DNA from: Polytrichum commune
Taxonomy: Eukaryota > Streptophyta > Polytrichopsida > Polytrichales > Polytrichaceae
Assembly (NCBI GenBank): GCA_950295325.1
Contig: OX485805.1
Location: forward strand, 43,424,758 to 43,488,757
Length of the DNA: 64,000 bases
Direction: 5' to 3'
The notes below the pieces were generated by a model, which was not told the origin of the DNA, did no database searches, and saw only the letters and a program-made list of their open reading frames with translations. Shown piece after piece: positions 58,074-64,000 of the stretch (the first letter of the stretch is position 1; the number at the start of each line of letters is the position of its first letter). The translations under genes were made by a program, and so were the position numbers.

Positions 58074-58425
58074 TGCTTTCACATGCTGTGTGAGGCGGGT
58101 TAGGGTAGGCAAATGGTGCAGACAGGAAGAAATTTGGAAGGAATCTTATGGATTTTGTGAAAGGGGGTTAAGGTTGGCAATGTGCAGACAGGAAGGAAAT
58201 TGGGCGGAGTTTTGTGCAAACAGGGAGAACAATTGGCAGGGGTTTTGTGGGTTTGGGAGGGGGGTTAGGGTAGGCAGATGGTGCAGATAGGAAGAAAATT
58301 AGGAGGAGATTTGTGGAATTTGTGGGTTTTCTGAGGCGGGTTTAGGGTGGGGTAGATGGTTGCTGATAGGAAGAGAATTAGCAGGAGATTTGTGGAATTT
58401 GTGGGTGTTGTGAGGCAGATTGTGG
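58074..58425 (+). repeat. Degenerate ~75-bp tandem repeat upstream of the PPR start codon
   Basis: Four to five diverged units, each with GAGGCGGGTTTAGGGTNGG, CAGATGGTGCAGATAGGAAG, AAnTTnGnAGGAGnTTTGTG and GGTTTTG/GGTGTTG. The plus strand is strongly G-rich. The array ends about 150 bp before the PPR ATG, so it is promoter or 5' leader. Confidence 0.65.
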
Positions 58426-58578
58426 AAAAAAGGGTTTTGGGGGGTATGGTGAGGAGAGTGGGATGATGAAGATGATGGTGGGGTAAGTCTGAGGTGTTTG
58501 GTGCAATGTGGGGGTTTGCGGAAGGGTGAGTGGGATCAGGCACCCGTGGATGTGGATGTTGGGGGGGCAGGTTTGCAT

Positions 58579-61500
58579 ATGGCCTGTCGTGTTGCCCATA
58601 GTCCAGTTGTGAAGCTCTGGATGGCTAGCCAGTCAATCTGCAAAGTGCCGCTGGAGAGATGGGGCAGCTTCAAGATTTGGAGCAACTTCAATGTCTCCCT
58701 CGGCGGCGGAGGCGCGGAAGATGTAGGAGGGTGCTGGAGGATACAGATGCCTGCGATTGCGTTTGAACGTTTGCGGAGTTGGTCTCATAACCCTGCCTTG
58801 AACGAAGCTGCCAGGTCAGTGATCTCTAGTGTTTTACTGGAAAATGTAGGTCGATCCTGGGTTCTAAAATCCTTCAACCCTAATTGCCTCCACAATGAGA
58901 AGGTTTGAGAGAAAAAAACACTATTCTTGTCTTAGTGATTGCAATTCACGGAGCGGCTTCCGATTACATGACACAACCCGCCTTGCCTTTGCGTTCCAGT
59001 ATGAATGTTAGGCTCCCTTTACAACTGAGCGCGAGTTGAGGGCTCAAACTTGCAAGTTTGAGAGTTTGATACTTGGATTCAAAGAGATTTTATTTGAAGC
59101 TGAAGCTATTGTGATCAATCCTGAAGCTCTTAATAGCTCAATAAGGTTTCGAGAGAAAGGAACACCATCAATTTGCTTGCAATATGGAATTTGGAGGTTA
59201 CTGAGATGGGTCTTAGCGACCTCCACCTGGCTTAGCCTTCTTGTGTTAGCAATACAATTCACGGAACAGTTTCCGATCATATGACACAACCTGCCTTGCC
59301 TTCGCGCTCGGGGTCGGATGTTAGGCTTCCTTTATGAGTTGAGAGCTTGAACTTGCAATTTTCGAGAGTTTGATACTTGGATTCAACGTGATTTCATCCA
59401 CAGCTCAAGCTATTGAGATCTCGATTGATCAATCTTCAAGCTCTCAATAGTTTGAGCAAGTGGAATGTGGTCATGCTTAAGGTGAGATATCAAGGAAGTT
59501 AGCTATCAATGGGGATGTCGTATTAAATGAAGGAGGATTCTTGACAAGTGAAAGAATGCTTGAAATGCCATGAGAGCTTGAAACTATTGATATTCCTAAA
59601 CAATCTCCATGAGATAGCTTCAGATTTTGACCAAGAGCTTGTTGTCGTTGTTCCACATGGGATTCATTAAGGTGCCATCTAAGCAAGCCCGGCAAAAAGT
59701 TGACCAGCTCAAGTTGAAAGGTCAATTGAAAAGTGGACTCGAGTGAACATGCGCGAGTAAAAGGTTCCTCTTTGTTAATGAGGAGGCTCCTTTGATTGAG
59801 CTCTCAACCTCTCTAGTGGGGCCTTAGTTTCATAGTGTCAATACCTGATTCATGCGGTTTCGCCGCTGAATTCTGAAGATTGGGTGTGTCTGCCAGAGTC
59901 AAGGTCTCCTTCCCATACCACTTTTTAGATTGTTGGGTTCTGTCTTGGCGCCTAGACACAATGTAGTTATTCTTGGTCACCATATGTGACATCTGTATTG
60001 ATGTGATTCATACAGAGAGAAACTGGGTGTTGAGTATGAATTGTGCTTGGGCTCAGGGTATCTGCAACAGTTTGAGCAAATCAATTGCATACTCTTCTGA
60101 GAAAAGACACAAATGGTCCATATTAACAATGATGAAAGAAGTGGCCACTTGATTGTGCCACACCAATTTCTAGGCTCTTTGGTTTACTCACTTGATTGTG
60201 CTCCAAATTTAATAAGTTAACCCCTTGAGCAGTACCTCTTTTAGTCTCTGTACATAGACATAGTGATTCAGGTTCTTGTTTCTTAAGTATAACATGATCT
60301 GCGGTTGCCTATTTTACGATTTTAGGTTAGCGTGCCGTATGTAAGCTGTGAGTTTGTGAGGTCATGAAATTAGGAAATCATGAAGCAAATGTCTTTGTTA
60401 TTGTGTGGAGCAGGTGCAGAGCCACATAGCTGTATAGTTCGATGGAGGTCGATAAAAGCTTAAGGTAATTGTTCTTATATGGACTGAACAAAGCCGCATG
60501 GGTCCTTTTTGCAGGTTGGCAGGATGGAAAGGGGGTTCAAAGACTTCACCCATTTGGGTCACTTATGCAGGGTCAGCAATTACTACAGAAGTCTGTGTAG
60601 ACCACAGACGGATGTTTGGTGGATCTGCTGCTTTGGAGGGCAGAGAGCGGCTCCAAACCACATCTAATGAGGAGGAACTGCCTCACATTCTACGTGAGTT
60701 AATCACTTTTACCTTTACAGTGGACATTAGAGTTGTCCTTTAACTCAATGGGACATCGGGAGTTGGTCCCCTATGATTTTTTATGGTTGTTTTGCATACA
60801 ATATCAACTTATGGTGCATGCTCGGATGCAGTGTTGGAACTTAAATGAAGAGCAACTTATTCTGGTTCATTGAGGGCAAAACTCATTTGATCACCTATTG
60901 GCAGTGAGGGTGACCCTCAATGAGCCGATATAGAATGTTCTCCAGTCCAATCTCCACAACCTGCAAGAATGCACCAAAAACTTACCAAACATGGAAGGTG
61001 TCGTATGCAAAATAACCAACTCCTGACCAAAAGTCATGTCGACCTAGAGAGTAACTCTATTCTATTTTGATCTATGTATATTCTGCTGTTCCAAAGGTTC
61101 TTAGAGCCTTTTATGTCTTTTGGCTGCTGCATAAGTTCAACTGGAAGCTATTCTATCTCATAGCAGGGTTCTCTGAATGCTCTCTATGCCTACCTACGTA
61201 CCTTTGGTTGATTGTCTTAAGACTTACTCTCTCAAGACTGTTTGCAAGTTTGAAATCCATGTAGTGATGTTGGGTGAACTGGTTACTGCAGCATGTGGTT
61301 TTGTTACTGCAAAGTTGGTTGTGAAGCTAAACTGGAGATGGTGATTATCTTGCAGAGGAGGGAGATAGCAGCAAGTTGCTTGACCCAACATCAAATCCGT
61401 CACCAAGTAGCCGACACCAAGTGAAAGATGTAGTGGCGGTTCTGCGCACTGTAAAAACTAAGAAAGACATGAGTGAGAAGCTTGCTCCTTTTGCAGGGAA

Positions 61501-63676
61501 GCTCTCGATGCGGGATGTAACCGTGATCTTCAAGATGATGTATAATAGACAACTAGCTGTTGATTTTTTCAAATGGGTCAAGACGCAGTCTGGATTTGAA
61601 CCTCATTTCCACTTATATGTGGCGTTTGCCCACTGTTTAATGAGGGTACAAAAATGGGTAGCACTCGAGATATTAGTTGATGAGATGATACGGAACAAGT
61701 GTCCACCTGACACCAAATTTTATTTTCAAGTCATTAGGGCCTGCACATGTGCGGGTCGGATACAAACGGCAGAGAAATGGTTCACTAAAATGGGAATGCA
61801 TGGGTGCCCCCCTGATATTAATGTATACAATCTCCTTATCATGGAACTTGGGAAGAAGGGCCATTTTGATCAAGCATTGGGGTATTTTACACGATTCAAG
61901 GAGGCAGGTCTGGTGCCGAATGGAGCCACATACTGTGCAGTTTTGAGTGCTTGTCGAAAGGTTGGAAATCTTGACAAAGGGTGTGAGATTATTAAGGAAA
62001 TGAAGGAAGCTCGGATCCCACTAGATCAAGTAGGATACAGTATATTGATCGACATGTTTGGTAAAGCTGGCAGATATGAAGAGGCTGCTGCTACATTTCA
62101 AGAATTGCAGGTAATGTAGCCATCCTAATGTTTGATACACTGTGAGTTGTTGTTGTTGTTGTTGTTGTTTTTATTTCTCAACTGCCTTGGAGTCTTTAAA
62201 ATGACATTGGAGTTCTCGTGTTGTGATGCCAAAGTGACTCATGCTCCTCGTTGATAGAATACCTGGGCCATGAGGTATTGCCACTTCAAATTCTTGCTCA
62301 ACAGCATTCAATAATCTCAATAACCCCTCTGGCAGCAAGAAGCAGCTGGCTTATGAATTAGACCTGTGGCTAGAGCAACATCAAGATATTGATGATTCCA
62401 AATGGAAAATTAATTTTAAACACAACAGGATAGATTTTGCAGATTTTCTATGGATTTTCTATGTCTGCTTTATTTAGGAACAAAAGCATTTGAATGTGCG
62501 GTTCTTAAATGTCTTGATCTTCCCCATACTATCGAGTGTTAAGTTGTTAAATCCACAATTGCAGTAGGCTCTGTTTGATGATATTTTGTTTTTTTGTCTC
62601 CATTACACTCATGAAATGAGGATACTAAATTTTGTATCCCCTTTCAGGTGGCTGGACATCTACCTGATCGAATCGCATACACTACACTTATTCATGCCTT
62701 TGCAAAGGCTGGTCTGGTGGATCAGGCCACGCTAGCATTCCAGGAGGCTCAGAAATATGGCTGTCTAAATGACCCCATAATCTTCTACACCATGATCCAG
62801 CTCTATGCGAAAGCTGCCATGTCTGACCAAGCTCTCCACGTGCTGACGATGATGAAAACATTTGGGTTCAAGGCAAATGAATTAGGCTATGGGAGTGTCA
62901 TAAATGCATTTATGAGAGCGGGCTCACCTGCTGGCGCCGTCCAAGTCTTCGAAGAAATGCAAGTTTCGGGGTGTAACATTGGTGAGAGCACCTACATCAC
63001 GATGCTTAATGTCTATTCAAAGGCGGGGTTGCATTCAGCCGCGGAGAATTTGCTAGCAATAGTGAGAGAGCAGGGGTACCACCGGAATGTAGTTGCATAT
63101 AGCACCCTCATTGACATGTATGGAAAAGTAGGGAAATTGCAAGAGGCCACAAGGTTATTTTCTTTGATGAAGCAAGAAGGATGTGTTGGGAACTTGGTAG
63201 TCTACAACACCATGTTAGACATGTATGGCAAGGCGGGTCGTTTGAATGAGGCGGAACGGCTCCTCATTGAATTAAAAGACTCGAGCCTTGTACCCGACAC
63301 AGTCACATATACGACGCTAATCAATGCATATAACCGTGTTGGGCGTTTCGAAGAGTGCATACGTGTGTACCATCAGCACAGAATGGATGGGTTGAAGCTG
63401 GATAAAATTCTAGTTGCCATTATGATCAATGTGTTTGGGAAGACGCGGCAGTATGTGGAGCTAGCTGACCTTCTTCAGGAGATGCCAAAATCGGGAATTC
63501 AACCCGATGCTCGCATACTGAAGACCGTTGTAGAAATTTATGAGGATGGTGGGTTGTGTGACAACGCGGCGGAGCTTTTACAAAGGATTAAAGAATTAGG
63601 GCCTGCAAAAAAGGATTCGTCACAAAAGCAGCCGCAATGGACTTCACCGCGTTACTTGACCGAAGAATGTGTTTAG
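58579..63676 (+). CDS. Pentatricopeptide repeat protein, P class, organelle-targeted
   Basis: Four exons, 58579-58814, 60515-60693, 61356-62110 and 62648-63676; phases 2, 1 and 0 agree and give 732 residues. P-class PPR proteins bind organelle RNA one base per ~35-residue repeat and guide its stability, splicing or translation. From about residue 195 to 700 there are roughly fourteen repeats with the usual VTYTTLINAYNRVGRFEECI pattern; clear ones include YNLLIMELGKKGHFDQAL, YSTLIDMYGKVGKLQEATRL and YNTMLDMYGKAGRLNEAERL. There is no E, DYW or SMR domain; the end is a short charged tail. The first ~100 residues contain few acidic residues near the start (MACRVAHSPVVKLWMASQ) and suit an organelle transit peptide. 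Three introns are unusual for the family, whose genes are often intronless in flowering plants, but introns are common in early land plant PPRs. I chose the ATG at 58579 because no ATG lies upstream in frame after the last stop. Confidence 0.88.
58935..59460. repeat. Direct repeat in PPR intron 1
   Basis: Two diverged copies at about 58935-59145 and 59247-59460. Shared: CAATTCACGGANCNGnTTCC, CATATGACACAACC(T/C)GCCTTGCC, GAGAGTTTGATACTTGGATT and CTCAATAG near the end. Confidence 0.65.
62146..62169 (+). repeat. (TTG)8 microsatellite in PPR intron 3
   Basis: A clean GTT/TTG trinucleotide run of about 24 bases, 36 bases inside the intron. Confidence 0.9.
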
Positions 63677-64000
63677 GATCTTGTGATTATACTTTCACAC
63701 CCAGATTGAAGGGAAGGGGGGACCTATCTGGTAGATTGTGCTGATAAGTCATAAGCTTAGGATTGCAACTTCAAGTTCAGGTTTTTTTTTTTGAAACCTC
63801 AACTGCACCTTAGAACCAGGTGTTGGGTTTGCAGATCCTGTTGATGACTGGTCGCATTGATAGCTTCTTACCCTTATGCAGGAGTCAACATTCAACCTTC
63901 TGTGGGTATGTTTGTGATACTGAAGGAATCAATGTGACACACTGAAATGTGTGTCCTGAACTACCACTTGTTGCAGAGGTATCGGATGCCCAAGATTCTC
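63677..64000 (+). other. 3' flank of the PPR gene
   Basis: Probably 3' untranslated sequence. It holds a T run at about 63782-63793. No other gene is visible before the window ends. Confidence 0.5.

Overview
The window reads as nuclear DNA of a land plant that makes swimming (flagellate) sperm: a bryophyte, lycophyte or fern-grade plant. The evidence is a plant-type mitochondrial fumarase with 17 small exons, a P-class PPR protein, a plant FRO-type ferric reductase tail and hnRNP/RRM splicing-type proteins, next to two genes for parts of a motile axoneme (a radial spoke RSP2-like protein and a SAXO/FAM154 microtubule inner protein). Seed plants without motile sperm would not be expected to keep those two. 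Exon boundaries below were worked out by eye from GT/GC..AG sites, reading phase and recognisable protein motifs. There are no prokaryotic features.

Layout. 1-435: last exon of a ferric reductase-like gene (+). 4183-5997: two-RRM glycine-rich hnRNP (-). 6480-11735: repeat-rich DNA with a degenerate dispersed repeat in several copies, plus a decayed multi-exon Plavaka-like (CACTA-related) transposase at 8557-11180 (-). 12.6 kb: a 57-bp minisatellite. 16120-28981: the RSP2-like gene (+), with large introns carrying MITE-like insertions. 28938-29825: a four-copy tandem duplication of the 3' end of that gene. 31799-33268: SAXO-like gene (-), convergent with RSP2 and with a TIR element lying directly against its stop codon. 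33.3-38.9 kb: intergenic repeats, including two copies of a ~500-bp TIR element. 38962-47992: fumarase (+), with a six-unit tandem repeat in intron 1 and one GC-AG intron. 50263-52864: single-RRM RNA-binding protein (-). 52.9-58.5 kb: gene-free repeat DNA. 58579-63676: four-exon PPR gene (+).

The host genes fall into groups: organelle metabolism and gene expression (fumarase, PPR), nuclear RNA processing (hnRNP, RRM protein), membrane iron reduction (FRO) and the sperm axoneme (RSP2, SAXO). Only the two convergent axonemal genes look functionally related as neighbours. The most unusual points are that pair, the repeated 3' end of RSP2, the plant Plavaka-like transposase relic, and several families of small inverted-repeat elements that can be compared with each other inside this one window.
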